A stretch of 64,000 bases of DNA from Butyricicoccus pullicaecorum (GCA_018366195.1 JAGZIN010000010.1:9185-73184); one strand, 5' to 3'. Counted from the stretch's first letter, positions 41,463-51,850 are shown. Notes: generated by a model from the letters alone, not told the origin. Translations and numbers: made by a program.

Positions 41463-43919
41463 ATGTTATTTCACAATCGTTTTACCGACCGTGCTTCGGC
41501 TGCACTTCAGCTTGCGCAGGAGACTGCTGGACGCATGGGACATAATTATGTAGGTTCGGAACATTTGCTGGACGGTCTGCTGCTGGAGGGCGGTGGGCTG
41601 GCGTACCGTATCCTGACCGATGCGGGTGTGACCACACAAGGCGTAGAACAGCAAATTGAAAAACAAATTGGATTCGGGACGCCGGACCCAACGGCTCCGC
41701 AGGGATTGACACCGCGTACCAAGCGTGTGATTGAAATGGCAGTGGCCTGTGCGGCGCAGCTGGGACACAGCTATGTAGGCACAGAACATTTGCTGTTTGG
41801 GTTGCTGCGTGAAGGACAAAATGTCGCAATCTCTATTTTGTCTGCGTTGGGGGCAGATGCGGAAGCAATCCTGCAAACACTGGCGCAGAGAATGGGTGAG
41901 AATTCGGGAAGCAATGCGACTGAGACTGCGCCAAAGGGTGCCGCAGCAGACGGCAAGGCACTGGCACAATATGGAAAGGATTTGACACAGGCGGCGCGAG
42001 ACGGAAAACTCGACCCAGTCATTGGCAGACAGGAAGAAATCGACCGCGTGATTCAAATTCTGTCCCGCCGCACCAAAAATAATCCGGCGCTGGTTGGTGA
42101 CCCGGGTGTTGGCAAGACGGCTGTTGCTGAGGGCTTGGCGCAGAAGATTGTATCGGGTGATGTACCGGAAAATCTGAAAAATAAGCGTCTGATTGCGCTG
42201 GATTTGACCGGTATGATTGCAGGGGCAAAATATCGTGGTGAGTTTGAGGAACGGATTAAAAATGTGCTGGAAGAATTGAAAAAAGCGCATGATGTCATTC
42301 TGTTCATTGATGAGCTGCATATGATTGTAGGCGCAGGTGCGGCAGAGGGTGCTGTCGATGCAGCAAATATCTTAAAGCCTGCGCTGGCACGTGGAGAAAT
42401 CCAGATGATTGGCGCAACCACACTGGACGAATACCGCAAGCACATTGAAAAGGACGCAGCGTTGGAACGCCGCTTCCAGCCGGTTACTGTAAATGAGCCT
42501 TCTCCAGAAGATGCTGTTGCAATTTTGAAGGGATTGCGTGACCGTTATGAGGCACATCATGGAATCCAGATTTCCGATGAAGCCATTGAAGCTGCTGTGA
42601 AATTATCGGTACGTTATGTTTCGGGAAGACAGCTTCCGGATAAGGCGATTGACCTGATTGATGAAGCTTGTTCCCGTGTTCGTATGCATGCAATGACACC
42701 GCCTGATACACTTAAGGAGGCAGAAGATTCCTTATCTGCACTGCAAGCGCAAAAAGATGAGGCGGTACGTGCACAAAATTATGAGCAGGCAGCAAAGCTG
42801 CGTGATGAGGAAAGCCATAAGAAAGAAGAAATCGAAAAGCTGCGCAAGGTTTGGGACGAAACCAAGGCAGCCGCTAAGGGTGCAGTCACACCAGAGGACA
42901 TTGCCGAGGTCATTGCGGGCTGGACCGGGATTCCGGCAGCACGGCTGACAGAGGACGAGGGAGAGCGCCTGCTGCATTTGGAAGATACTCTGCATGCGCG
43001 TGTGATTGGTCAAGATGAGGCAGTTGGTGCCGTTTCTCGTGCCATTCGCCGTGGTCGTGTGGGTCTGCGTGACCCAAAACGTCCGATTGGCTCCTTTATT
43101 TTCCTAGGTCCTACGGGTGTCGGCAAAACAGAGCTTTGCAAGACTTTGGCACAGGCAATGTTTGGTGACGAAAATGCGATGCTGCGCTTTGATATGTCCG
43201 AATATATGGAAAAGCACAGTGTTGCCCGTATGATTGGTTCGCCTCCAGGATATGTTGGATATGATGAGGGTGGACAGCTCACAGAAAAGGTGAGAAGAAA
43301 GCCTTACTCGGTAATCCTGTTCGATGAAATTGAAAAAGCACACCCCGATGTATTCAATATCCTGCTTCAAATTCTGGAGGATGGGCAGCTGACAGACGGA
43401 CAGGGGCGTAAGGTTGATTTTAAGAATACCGTGCTCATTATGACCTCAAATATTGGTGCCCAGAAAATTACAGGCAAGACCCATAAGACGCTTGGCTTTG
43501 GCGGAGACAGCAAGAATGGTGCAGAGCAAAGCTTTGAGGACATTAAGAAGGAGGTTTTGTCTGACCTCAAGGAAGCATTCCGTCCGGAACTCATCAACCG
43601 GATTGATGAAATCATTGTCTTTAATCGTCTGACAGAGGACGAAATTGGGCAGATTGCAGATGGTATGCTGCATCAGGTTGCAAGCCGTATGGAGGAGATG
43701 GAACTGACCATGGAATGGACAGATGCAGCACGGGCACATCTGGTGAAGGCTGGATTTGACCCTGTTTATGGTGCAAGACCGCTGCGCCGTGCTATTCAGT
43801 CCGAGGTAGAGGACCTTGTGGCAGAGGATTTCCTGCGCGGTACCATCAAGCGCGGGGAGCATGTTGTTCTGGACGAACAGGACGACAGGCTGACGCTGCA
43901 TGCGCGTGAGAATCAGTAA
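41463..43919 (+). CDS. clpC: ATP-dependent unfoldase ClpC
   Basis: 818 aa. The AAA+ unfoldase that feeds ClpP. The start is the ATG at 41463, 8 nt after AAGGAG, not the upstream GTG. The double Clp-N repeat covers residues 1-145, the first AAA module has GDPGVGKT near 213, and the UVR/M domain lies near 430-470. The second AAA module has GPTGVGKT near 548. It ends the ctsR operon 33 nt after mcsB. Confidence 0.96.
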   Translation: MLFHNRFTDRASAALQLAQETAGRMGHNYVGSEHLLDGLLLEGGGLAYRILTDAGVTTQGVEQQIEKQIGFGTPDPTAPQGLTPRTKRVIEMAVACAAQLGHSYVGTEHLLFGLLREGQNVAISILSALGADAEAILQTLAQRMGENSGSNATETAPKGAAADGKALAQYGKDLTQAARDGKLDPVIGRQEEIDRVIQILSRRTKNNPALVGDPGVGKTAVAEGLAQKIVSGDVPENLKNKRLIALDLTGMIAGAKYRGEFEERIKNVLEELKKAHDVILFIDELHMIVGAGAAEGAVDAANILKPALARGEIQMIGATTLDEYRKHIEKDAALERRFQPVTVNEPSPEDAVAILKGLRDRYEAHHGIQISDEAIEAAVKLSVRYVSGRQLPDKAIDLIDEACSRVRMHAMTPPDTLKEAEDSLSALQAQKDEAVRAQNYEQAAKLRDEESHKKEEIEKLRKVWDETKAAAKGAVTPEDIAEVIAGWTGIPAARLTEDEGERLLHLEDTLHARVIGQDEAVGAVSRAIRRGRVGLRDPKRPIGSFIFLGPTGVGKTELCKTLAQAMFGDENAMLRFDMSEYMEKHSVARMIGSPPGYVGYDEGGQLTEKVRRKPYSVILFDEIEKAHPDVFNILLQILEDGQLTDGQGRKVDFKNTVLIMTSNIGAQKITGKTHKTLGFGGDSKNGAEQSFEDIKKEVLSDLKEAFRPELINRIDEIIVFNRLTEDEIGQIADGMLHQVASRMEEMELTMEWTDAARAHLVKAGFDPVYGARPLRRAIQSEVEDLVAEDFLRGTIKRGEHVVLDEQDDRLTLHARENQ

Positions 43920-43922
43920 GTG

Positions 43923-43949
43923 AAAAGAGGTGCAAATGCACCTCTTTTT
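43923..43949 (+). terminator. Terminator after clpC
   Basis: A 12-bp perfect stem aaaagaggtgca/tgcacctctttt followed by T, just after the clpC stop. Confidence 0.85.
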
Positions 43950-44078
43950 GTTTTAAGCCAGATGATAAAACAAATCTTAAGAAAGTCTTAAGAAAATCTT
44001 AATTGAAATTAAAAAAATATATGATATCATATCAATAAACAGAAGCTTCTGCATTTCATTTTTGTGAGGTATTTCGGT

Positions 44079-44519
44079 ATGGAAAAGAAAAAATGGATTT
44101 GCCTGATCTGTATTGTGGCATTTTTATGTGCAGGAGGAATTTGGGCGGTATCTATGGTTTCGCCAGAAACGAAAGACAAGATATCTCCAGAAATTTCCTA
44201 TATTGAGTTATGTACTGCAATGGATTTAGATGGAACCTATAAATCTATGGAATTTAGTGCAAACCAAGATGAACAGGTCAACATTTGGTTTGAAAATCAG
44301 GGAGTAGAAGCAGTAAATATAGAATTGGTAAAGAAAGAGGATCTCTTAAAAAAAGAGCAGCGTACCCAGCCAATGGTTGTACCATCAAATATGGCAGACG
44401 GAAGTTATTTTGAGGCTCATGTTGAAAAAGGAGAAACATATTTTGTTATCGCTTATACAGAGCTTGGAAATCCAATCAGTGGTAGATTAAAAGTAAAACC
44501 AATCGTGCATGATGCGTGA
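44079..44519 (+). CDS. Small membrane-anchored or secreted protein of unknown function
   Basis: 146 aa, not recognised. An N-terminal hydrophobic helix (ICLICIVAFLCAGGIWAVSMV, residues 7-27) serves as signal or anchor; a cysteine is present but the lipobox is poor. The rest is a soluble domain with alternating beta-type sequence (EQVNIWFENQGVEAVNIELVKK, YFVIAYTEL). The start is the ATG at 44079 after GAGGT. It is lower in GC than its neighbours and is isolated between terminators, which may mean it was acquired. Confidence 0.75.
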   Translation: MEKKKWICLICIVAFLCAGGIWAVSMVSPETKDKISPEISYIELCTAMDLDGTYKSMEFSANQDEQVNIWFENQGVEAVNIELVKKEDLLKKEQRTQPMVVPSNMADGSYFEAHVEKGETYFVIAYTELGNPISGRLKVKPIVHDA

Positions 44520-44525
44520 TTTTAC

Positions 44526-44556
44526 AGAACCCTTTCTTTGGAGGGTTCTTTTTTTG
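44526..44556 (+). terminator. Terminator after the small secreted protein gene
   Basis: Stem agaaccct/agggttct followed by seven T. Confidence 0.85.
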
Positions 44557-44867
44557 TTGTTTCAAGAATAGGAGAAAGTGACGGTTTTTCGGGAATTATA
44601 AAATTTAAGTAAAATATACGAACTTATTTGCATGAAAATTGGTCATATTATAAAATATATTGCAGGAAAAATTGTAAAACTAATCTGATAAAGGACGAAT
44701 TTGTACAAGTTGCACAAATATTGCATAGCAAAAAGGTGTAAGTTGACAGAGTGTTTTTTTTTATCGGTATGTTATAATGAAGGTGCTGGCAAAAACCAGA
44801 AATTTAGATGAAATGACGAAACAAATCAAGGTTCATCGCAAATAAACGAAACGGAGGCACCCCTGAT
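44557..44867 (+). promoter_or_regulatory. AT-rich region with the ppdK promoter
   Basis: About 310 nt without a gene. An extended -10 TGTTATAAT (44770-44778) is the best promoter signal. A perfect TTGACA (44743-44748) is too far upstream (24 nt) to pair with it. The leader is about 85 nt and contains GGAGG before ppdK. Confidence 0.5.
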
Positions 44868-47498
44868 ATGAAAAAATATGTATACCTGTTCTCGGAAGGA
44901 AATGGCTCCATGCGTGAGCTATTGGGCGGCAAAGGCGCAAACTTAGCAGAAATGACCGGTCTCGGTATGCCTGTGCCGCAGGGTTTTACCATTACAACCG
45001 AGGCTTGTACGCGCTACTATGAAGATGGCCGTCAGATTTATCCAGATATTCAGGACCAGATTATGGAGTATCTCGATAAGCTGGAAAAAATGACAGGAAA
45101 GCATTTGGGAAATCCTGAATCACCTCTGCTTGTGTCTGTTCGTTCGGGTGCGCGTGCCTCCATGCCCGGTATGATGGATACCATCTTGAATCTCGGTATG
45201 AATGATGAAATCTGTGAAGCCGTTGCACGTTTGACCGATAATCCGCGCTTTGCACGGGACTCATACCGTCGCTTTATTCAGATGTTTGCTGACGTGGTGA
45301 TGGAATTGCCCAAAAATACCTTTGAGCAGTTTATCGATCAGGTCAAGGAAAAGCGCGGTGTGACCCATGACAATGAGCTGGACGAAAACGATATGCTGGA
45401 GCTCATCAACCTGTTTAAGGACCACTATGAGAAGAATATCGGGGAGCCGTTCCCGCAGGACCCGAAAAAGCAGCTGATGGAAGCTGTGCGCGCTGTATTC
45501 CGCTCGTGGGATAATCCGCGTGCCAATACCTATCGCCGTATGAATGATATTCCGTATTCTTGGGGTACGGCTGTCAATGTACAGTCTATGGTCTTTGGCA
45601 ATATGGGTGAAACCTCAGGCACCGGTGTTGCCTTTACCCGCAATCCGGCAACCGGTGAAAAGAAGCTGTATGGTGAGTTCCTCATGAACGCACAGGGTGA
45701 GGACGTTGTGGCCGGTATCCGTACCCCACAGCCGATTTCTGCCCTTGCAGACACAATGCCGCAGGTTTATGAGCAGTTTGTAGATATTTCTCAAAGACTG
45801 GAACAGCATTATGGCGATATGCAGGATATGGAATTTACCATTGAAAAGGGACAGCTGTATATGCTTCAGACACGAAATGGCAAGCGTACTGCACAGGCAG
45901 CACTCAAGGTTGCTGTGGACCTCGTAGATGAAGGTATCTGCACCAAGGAGCAGGCAATCCTCAAGGTAGAGCCGCATCAGCTGGACGCCCTTTTGCACCC
46001 AACCTTCAATCCGGCGGCACTCAAGGCGGCAACTCCGATTGCAACCGGTTTGCCGGCTTCTCCGGGTGCAGCTTGCGGCGCGGTCTATTTCACCGCTGAA
46101 GAAGCTGTGGCAGCACATAAAACAGGTGCTAAGGTGGTTCTGGTACGTCAGGAAACCTCTCCGGAGGATATTGATGGCATGGTTTCCGCAGAGGGCGTTA
46201 TGACTGCCCGCGGCGGCATGACCTCACATGCAGCTGTTGTTGCGCGCGGCATGGGTACTTGCTGTGTTGCAGGCGTTTCCGGTGTCAAGGTATCGGAAGC
46301 AGATAAGACGATTACTTTTGCCAATGGAACCGTGCTTCGTGAGGGCGATTTCATTTCTCTTGATGGCTCTACGGGCAATGTATATGAGGGAAAAATCGAG
46401 ACACAGGAAGCTGAGCTGACGGGTGACTTTGGTCGGTTTATGGGCTGGGCAGACGAACTGCGTGTGCTTCAGGTCCGCACCAATGGAGATACGCCGCGTG
46501 ATGCCGCGCAGGCACGTAAGTTTGGTGCAGAGGGCATTGGATTGTGCCGTACAGAGCACATGTTCTTTGAGGAAAGCCGTATTCGTGCGGTGCGTGAAAT
46601 GATTGTTGCACCAGATGAAGCTCAGCGCCGCAAGGCACTTGCGAAAATCCTGCCGATGCAGCGAGGGGACTTCGAGGAAATCTATCGGGCAATGGGCGGA
46701 CTTCCGGTCACAATCCGTTTGCTGGACCCACCGCTCCATGAATTCCTGCCTTCGGATTCAGAGGATATTGCAGAGCTGGCAAAAGAAATGGATATGCCGG
46801 TTGAAAAGCTGGAGGCCATTGTTGAAAACCTGCATGAATTTAACCCGATGCTGGGCACACGCGGCTGCCGCTTAGATGTGCTGTATCCGGAAATTGCAGA
46901 GATGCAGACAGAGGCGATTATTTCCGCTGCAATCAACGTATGGAAGCAATATGGTCTGCGCATCACACCGGAAATCATGGTTCCGCTGGTGGTAGATGTG
47001 AAGGAGCTGCGCTTTGTAAAGCGTAAAATTAAGGCGATTGCAGACCAGTTGATTGAAGCAGCAGATATTCCGATGAAGTATCTGGTTGGTACGATGGTTG
47101 AGACACCTCGCGCAGCGGTAACCGCTGATCAGATTGCATCAGAGGCAGAATTCTTCTCCTTTGGCACCAACGACCTCACACAGATGACCTATGGATTCTC
47201 TCGTGATGATGTAGGCAAGATTTTGGATCGTTATTTCGAAGAAAAGATTTTGGAATCAGATCCGTTTGCACGCTTGGATCAAGATGGCGTGGGTCAGCTT
47301 GTGAAGATGGCAGTGGAAAATGGGCGCAGCACCCGTCCGGACATTAAGTTGGGTATCTGTGGTGAGCATGGCGGTGACTTGTCTTCTGTTGAATTCTGTC
47401 ATCAGATTGGTCTGAGCTATGTTTCCTGCTCGCCTTATCGTGTGCCGATTGCACGTCTGGCAGCTGCACAGGCAGCCGTGAAATATCCGAAAAATTAA
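44868..47498 (+). CDS. ppdK: Pyruvate phosphate dikinase
   Basis: 876 aa, full length. It interconverts pyruvate + ATP + Pi with PEP + AMP + PPi. The N-terminal nucleotide-binding domain has LLGGKGANLAEMTGLGMPVPQGFTI split over residues 17-42. The swivelling phosphohistidine domain has GGMTSHAAVVARGMG near 455. The TIM-barrel domain has LCRTEHMF near 560 and the GTNDLTQM motif near 770. GGAGG precedes the ATG. It may run towards PEP or pyruvate, depending on the cell's PPi economy. Confidence 0.97.
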   Translation: MKKYVYLFSEGNGSMRELLGGKGANLAEMTGLGMPVPQGFTITTEACTRYYEDGRQIYPDIQDQIMEYLDKLEKMTGKHLGNPESPLLVSVRSGARASMPGMMDTILNLGMNDEICEAVARLTDNPRFARDSYRRFIQMFADVVMELPKNTFEQFIDQVKEKRGVTHDNELDENDMLELINLFKDHYEKNIGEPFPQDPKKQLMEAVRAVFRSWDNPRANTYRRMNDIPYSWGTAVNVQSMVFGNMGETSGTGVAFTRNPATGEKKLYGEFLMNAQGEDVVAGIRTPQPISALADTMPQVYEQFVDISQRLEQHYGDMQDMEFTIEKGQLYMLQTRNGKRTAQAALKVAVDLVDEGICTKEQAILKVEPHQLDALLHPTFNPAALKAATPIATGLPASPGAACGAVYFTAEEAVAAHKTGAKVVLVRQETSPEDIDGMVSAEGVMTARGGMTSHAAVVARGMGTCCVAGVSGVKVSEADKTITFANGTVLREGDFISLDGSTGNVYEGKIETQEAELTGDFGRFMGWADELRVLQVRTNGDTPRDAAQARKFGAEGIGLCRTEHMFFEESRIRAVREMIVAPDEAQRRKALAKILPMQRGDFEEIYRAMGGLPVTIRLLDPPLHEFLPSDSEDIAELAKEMDMPVEKLEAIVENLHEFNPMLGTRGCRLDVLYPEIAEMQTEAIISAAINVWKQYGLRITPEIMVPLVVDVKELRFVKRKIKAIADQLIEAADIPMKYLVGTMVETPRAAVTADQIASEAEFFSFGTNDLTQMTYGFSRDDVGKILDRYFEEKILESDPFARLDQDGVGQLVKMAVENGRSTRPDIKLGICGEHGGDLSSVEFCHQIGLSYVSCSPYRVPIARLAAAQAAVKYPKN

Positions 47499-47501
47499 AA
47501 A

Positions 47502-47541
47502 AATCACAAAAAAGAGCAGGAAACTGCTCTTTTTTGTGATT
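47502..47541 (+). terminator. Terminator after ppdK
   Basis: A long 18-bp perfect stem aatcacaaaaaagagcag/ctgctcttttttgtgatt, 4-nt loop, beginning a few bases after the stop. It also serves yjbQ from the other side. Confidence 0.88.
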
Positions 47542-47618
47542 AAAATACAGTGCGTTGAAAAAGTTATCGAGGTTTATCGAAGGCGGCGTAATACCCCTTG
47601 CTTTCGCCATGGGGAGTG

Positions 47619-48071
47619 TCAATCTCCCATTACCTGAAATACGACATCACGCACACGGTCGCGTGTGTCACATTCGACAAGTGTTAGATTCTGCCAAGGA
47701 CCAATGGTCAGCTTGCCATCTACAAAGGGGATTACGATAAATGGCGAGAGCAGTGCGGATTTGATATGGGAGGAACCGTTGTCGTCATTCCAGGTATCGT
47801 GATGATGATAATGTATGATTCGACCAGTTTCATCGGTATAAGGTGAAAAAATATCCATGGCAGCCTTCAGGTCATAGCGTACCATACCGGGTTCAAATTC
47901 AAGTGTGGTCAGACCAGCAACGCCGCCGGTGGTAAATCCGGTAATGATGCCGGAACAAATTCCTTTTTCTCGGCAGGCTGTGGTAACAGCCTGCTGAAAA
48001 TCCTCTGTAATATCAATCATACCCATATGAGCGCGGGTTTGATAGGTTTTGGTTGTGGTAAATACAGCCAT
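47619..48071 (-). CDS. YjbQ family protein (UPF0047)
   Basis: 150 aa. A compact single-domain family with a histidine cluster HYHHHDTWNDDNGSSHI near residue 85 and a C-terminal GPWQNLTLVECD. Members have been described as having weak thiamine-phosphate synthase activity, but the real role is unsettled. The start is the ATG at 48071 after GGAGG. It lies 32 nt after rfbA and is probably co-transcribed with it. Confidence 0.88.
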   Translation of the reverse strand: MAVFTTTKTYQTRAHMGMIDITEDFQQAVTTACREKGICSGIITGFTTGGVAGLTTLEFEPGMVRYDLKAAMDIFSPYTDETGRIIHYHHHDTWNDDNGSSHIKSALLSPFIVIPFVDGKLTIGPWQNLTLVECDTRDRVRDVVFQVMGD

Positions 48072-48103
48072 AAATGCTTTTTCCTCCGAAATACGAAATG
48101 TAA

Positions 48104-48967
48104 TTATAAACAAAGAAGATACTGACCGTATAATGTTTGGCTCAATTCATTGCCCATGCGATGCACATCATCTACATCAATATATCCACGGTTCAGAGCG
48201 ATTTCCTCCAGACAGGCAACATATCGTCCGGTGTCATCTTGTACCTCTTTGACCCCCATGCCGGCGGTTAATAGGTTATCCGCAGTTCCGGCATCTAACC
48301 ATACGAAATCACGGTCCAACTTGATTACATGAAGTTGATTTCTGTTTAGATATTCCAAATTGACATCACTGATTTCCAGTTCTCCGCGCGCAGAAGGCTT
48401 GAGCTGTTTTGCAATCTCAATGACGGAGCTGTCGTAGAAATACAGACCCGGGATAATATAGTTGGATTTCGGGAGACGGGGTTTTTCTTCGATAGAGATT
48501 GCACGACCAGAAGCGTCAAATTCGATTACCCCGAAGGCGCGCGGGTTGGATACATAGTACCCGAATACGGTTGCCCCGCCTGCTTGCGAGGTTTGTACTG
48601 CCGCAGACAGCGTGGATTCTAAACTGAGACTGTGGAAGATATTATCCCCAAGCACCAGACAAACCGACTCGTTTTCGATAAAACGCTCACCAATCAGGAG
48701 TGCATCGGCAATCCCGCGGGCAACCTCCTGCACTTCATAGGAAATATTGACGCCCCAGCGTGCGCCATTGCCCAAAAGCCGATAGAAAGGACCCTCCTCT
48801 CCGGGGGGGATAATGATAAGGATATCCCGAATTCCTGCTTGCATCAGCACAGCAAGCGGGTAATAAATCATGGGCTTGTCATAAACTGGCAGAAGTGGCT
48901 TACAGGTGGGGCGCGTCATGGGATATAAGCGGGAGCCCTTGCCAGCTGCTAGAATAATGCCTTTCAT
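48104..48967 (-). CDS. rfbA: Glucose-1-phosphate thymidylyltransferase
   Basis: 287 aa. It makes dTDP-glucose, the first step to dTDP-rhamnose and related sugars. The nucleotidyltransferase signature LAAGKGSRLYPMTRPTCKPL is near residue 6, LGDNIFHS near 109 carries the metal-binding aspartate, and EEKPRLPKSNY and DFVWLDAGTADNLL are typical. The other dTDP-rhamnose genes (rfbB, C, D) are not in this window, so it is an orphan. The promoter is probably the extended -10 TGCTATAAT on the minus strand at 49070-49078. Confidence 0.94.
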   Translation of the reverse strand: MKGIILAAGKGSRLYPMTRPTCKPLLPVYDKPMIYYPLAVLMQAGIRDILIIIPPGEEGPFYRLLGNGARWGVNISYEVQEVARGIADALLIGERFIENESVCLVLGDNIFHSLSLESTLSAAVQTSQAGGATVFGYYVSNPRAFGVIEFDASGRAISIEEKPRLPKSNYIIPGLYFYDSSVIEIAKQLKPSARGELEISDVNLEYLNRNQLHVIKLDRDFVWLDAGTADNLLTAGMGVKEVQDDTGRYVACLEEIALNRGYIDVDDVHRMGNELSQTLYGQYLLCL

Positions 48968-49245
48968 GAAGTATACACTTCCTCCCTTTTCCGTGGCATA
49001 CCGCCATTATGGTTCCAGCCAAGAGGCTGAGCTTTTCTGAAAAAATTGCCAGAAAATTTCTATTATCACATTATAGCATACCCATGAACACAATAACAGT
49101 ATTTCCGGAGAAATAAAAAAATACCTCCAATTGAGCGCCAAAATATGAGCAACAGACACACTTTTTGGACAAAAAAGAATGGAAAAAGAGCTGTATTTGT
49201 GCTATGATAAAAGCATACAGCATATTTTATGAAAGGGAGAATCGC

Positions 49246-51813
49246 ATGGCTGCGACAAAGAAAAAACCATCTGCGTCTCGTGCATCTGGTCAGAGCGGTA
49301 CGCAGAAAAAAAATAAATCTCCGGCAAAAAAAGGCAATCAGAAAAAGACGGCACAGGAGATGCCCCCTGTGGTGCCGCGAGAAATGTGGGCAGCAATTTA
49401 TGGTGTCTTGGGTCTTTTGTGTCTGATTGCTGTTTTGAAGCGAGATGGAGCGGTGCTGCGTCTCATTCATACTGCGCTGGGCGGTATGGTGGGGTGGGGC
49501 ATCTATTTATGCCCATTTGCTTTATTTGGCATTGCTGCGCTCCTGCTGGTGCGCCGGAAAGGACCGGTACGTTTGCGGGGGGCAGCCATTGCGTGTACAC
49601 CAATTTTGTTTGGTGCGTTTATCCATGCGCTGCTCTGCGGACCGGACTATACAGATGCAGGGCTTACCATGTTCCGTTTGCTGGGAGATGGTGCAAAATT
49701 GCAGGCAGGAGGATTGCTGGCAGGCGGTCTATACAGCATTTTACGCTGGGCGTTTTCTGGAATCGGAGCAATGCTTTTGCTCATCATTGGTATGATTGCA
49801 GATATTATGGTGATTTGCCGCTTGACTCCAGGAGCAATTTGGGACGCGCTGCGTCCGCTGGAATATGAATATGACAGCGAGGAAGAACGTGAATTTTATG
49901 AAGGTCCTGTTGTTTTGCCCAATGTACATGAAGCGGCTGCCAATCGCCGCGCACAGCGTGCAGAGAAACGGGCTGTGTTTGATATTGCATTAGACGATGA
50001 ACCGGATTCTCCTGCCATTCCAGAGCTTGTGATGCAGGCGGTACCAGATATGGAGCAGTCAACAGAACAAGCAGTGCCGGAGCACCCTGCACCAGACGAG
50101 GAGATGGCAGATACACCGCCGCTTGATGATATTTTAGCACTGTTCGAGAATCGGGAAACCGTGATGCAGGAAGATACCGTACCAAAACAGCAAACCTCGG
50201 AAGCACCTCTGTGGGAGGAAAAGAAACCGCAGGTAAAACTGGAAAAAACAGAAAAAATTTCTGAAGATGAGCAGGCGGTGATGAATGCACAAATGGACGA
50301 AAATCAGAAAGCGCCCCTGATGGTTTATGAGCACCCACCGGTGGATTTGCTCAACCCGCCAAAGGGTGGTGCAAAGGGCAATGTGCAGGCAGAACTGACG
50401 GAAAACAGTCAGCGGCTTGTTGATACATTGGAGTCCTTTGGCATTGATGCAAAGATTATTGGAATCGTGCGAGGTCCCTCTGTCACACGGTTTGAACTCA
50501 CCATTGAACGCGGCATCAAATTCAGCCGCATCACAGCATTATCCGATGATATTGCGCTGTCGCTTGGCGCGGTTTCGGTGCGTATTGCTCCAATTCCGGA
50601 TAAGGTGGCGATTGGGATTGAGGTTCCGAACAAGGCCACAACCATGGTAACCATTCGTGAGGTCATCGGTTCCGATACCTTTGCACAGGCAAAATCTCAC
50701 GTTGCATTTTCAGTCGGTAAGGATATTACAGGTGCGCCTGTGGTGGGAGATATCGGTAAGATGCCGCATCTGCTCATTGCAGGTACAACAGGCTCTGGTA
50801 AATCCGTGTGTGTCAATTCCATGCTGATTTCTCTGCTCTATAAGTCCTCTCCGGAGGAAGTGCGCCTCATTATGGTGGACCCAAAGATGGTAGAGCTTGG
50901 AAACTACAATGGGATACCGCATCTGCTGATTCCGGTTGTAACCGATCCCAAAAAGGCAGCCGGTGCACTCAACTGGGCGGTTGGAGAGATGGAGCGCCGG
51001 TATAAGCTCTTTGCGGACAATCAGGTGCGTAAATTAGAGGACTTTAACGCCTTGATGCGCAAGAAGAAGGCGGAAGCAGAGCAGATAGAAGGCGGAACGC
51101 CGGAGGCGTATCAGACCGTTCCGGAAATTGTCATTGTCATTGACGAGCTGGCAGACCTTATGATGGTGGCTGCAAAGGAGGTAGAAACCTCGATTTGCCG
51201 CATTGCGCAGAAAGCACGTGCAGCGGGAATGTATTTGATTGTTGCAACGCAGCGTCCTTCGGCAGATGTTATCACGGGCATTATGAAGGCGAATATCCCA
51301 TCACGGATTGCCTTTGCAGTTGCCTCACAGATTGAATCCCGAATTATTTTGGATCAGACTGGTGCAGAAAAGCTGATTGGTAAGGGTGATATGCTATATG
51401 CACCGCTTGGAGAAGGAAAACCACAGCGCATACAGGGCTGTTTTATTTCCAACGATGAAATCGAGCGGGTGATTTCCTTTGTAAAGTCCAATGGAGCGGC
51501 AGAATACAGCGAAGAAATTCTGGAGCACATTGAGAAACAGACGCAAAACGATGGCAGCGGAGATGCAGCTGGAGAAGGCTCTGGAGAGGAGGACGAGCTG
51601 CTCATGGACGCAATTGACGTGGTTGTGGAAGGCGGACAGGCTTCGGTTTCCATGCTGCAAAGAAGGCTCAAGCTGGGATATTCTCGTGCTGCCCGTATTG
51701 TAGACCAAATGGAAGAACGCGGCATTGTCGGTCCGTTTGAGGGCAGCAAGCCACGGCAAATTTTGATTTCCAAAGAAGATTGGAAAGAAATGAAGCTGCG
51801 TCGGCAAAGCTGA
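49246..51813 (+). CDS. ftsK: DNA translocase FtsK/SpoIIIE
   Basis: 855 aa. It pumps chromosomal DNA through the division or sporulation septum. The start is the ATG at 49246 after AGGGAG. A basic N-terminus leads to four membrane helices (about residues 45-190), then an acidic Pro/Glu-rich linker (about 200-370). The motor has Walker A AGTTGSGKSV near 528 and Walker B VIVIDELADLMM near 640. A C-terminal gamma winged-helix domain follows (ISMLQRRLKLGYSRAARIVDQME-like), which reads polarity sequences. Confidence 0.95.
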   Translation: MAATKKKPSASRASGQSGTQKKNKSPAKKGNQKKTAQEMPPVVPREMWAAIYGVLGLLCLIAVLKRDGAVLRLIHTALGGMVGWGIYLCPFALFGIAALLLVRRKGPVRLRGAAIACTPILFGAFIHALLCGPDYTDAGLTMFRLLGDGAKLQAGGLLAGGLYSILRWAFSGIGAMLLLIIGMIADIMVICRLTPGAIWDALRPLEYEYDSEEEREFYEGPVVLPNVHEAAANRRAQRAEKRAVFDIALDDEPDSPAIPELVMQAVPDMEQSTEQAVPEHPAPDEEMADTPPLDDILALFENRETVMQEDTVPKQQTSEAPLWEEKKPQVKLEKTEKISEDEQAVMNAQMDENQKAPLMVYEHPPVDLLNPPKGGAKGNVQAELTENSQRLVDTLESFGIDAKIIGIVRGPSVTRFELTIERGIKFSRITALSDDIALSLGAVSVRIAPIPDKVAIGIEVPNKATTMVTIREVIGSDTFAQAKSHVAFSVGKDITGAPVVGDIGKMPHLLIAGTTGSGKSVCVNSMLISLLYKSSPEEVRLIMVDPKMVELGNYNGIPHLLIPVVTDPKKAAGALNWAVGEMERRYKLFADNQVRKLEDFNALMRKKKAEAEQIEGGTPEAYQTVPEIVIVIDELADLMMVAAKEVETSICRIAQKARAAGMYLIVATQRPSADVITGIMKANIPSRIAFAVASQIESRIILDQTGAEKLIGKGDMLYAPLGEGKPQRIQGCFISNDEIERVISFVKSNGAAEYSEEILEHIEKQTQNDGSGDAAGEGSGEEDELLMDAIDVVVEGGQASVSMLQRRLKLGYSRAARIVDQMEERGIVGPFEGSKPRQILISKEDWKEMKLRRQS

Positions 51814-51850
51814 AAGACGCAGGCTGTCGTTGAGATGGGAGGATAGAATC

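Noticed and set aside
44743..44778. A standard -35/-10 promoter for ppdK from the perfect TTGACA
   Set aside because: The spacing to TATAAT is 24 nt. Only the extended -10 is retained as a signal.
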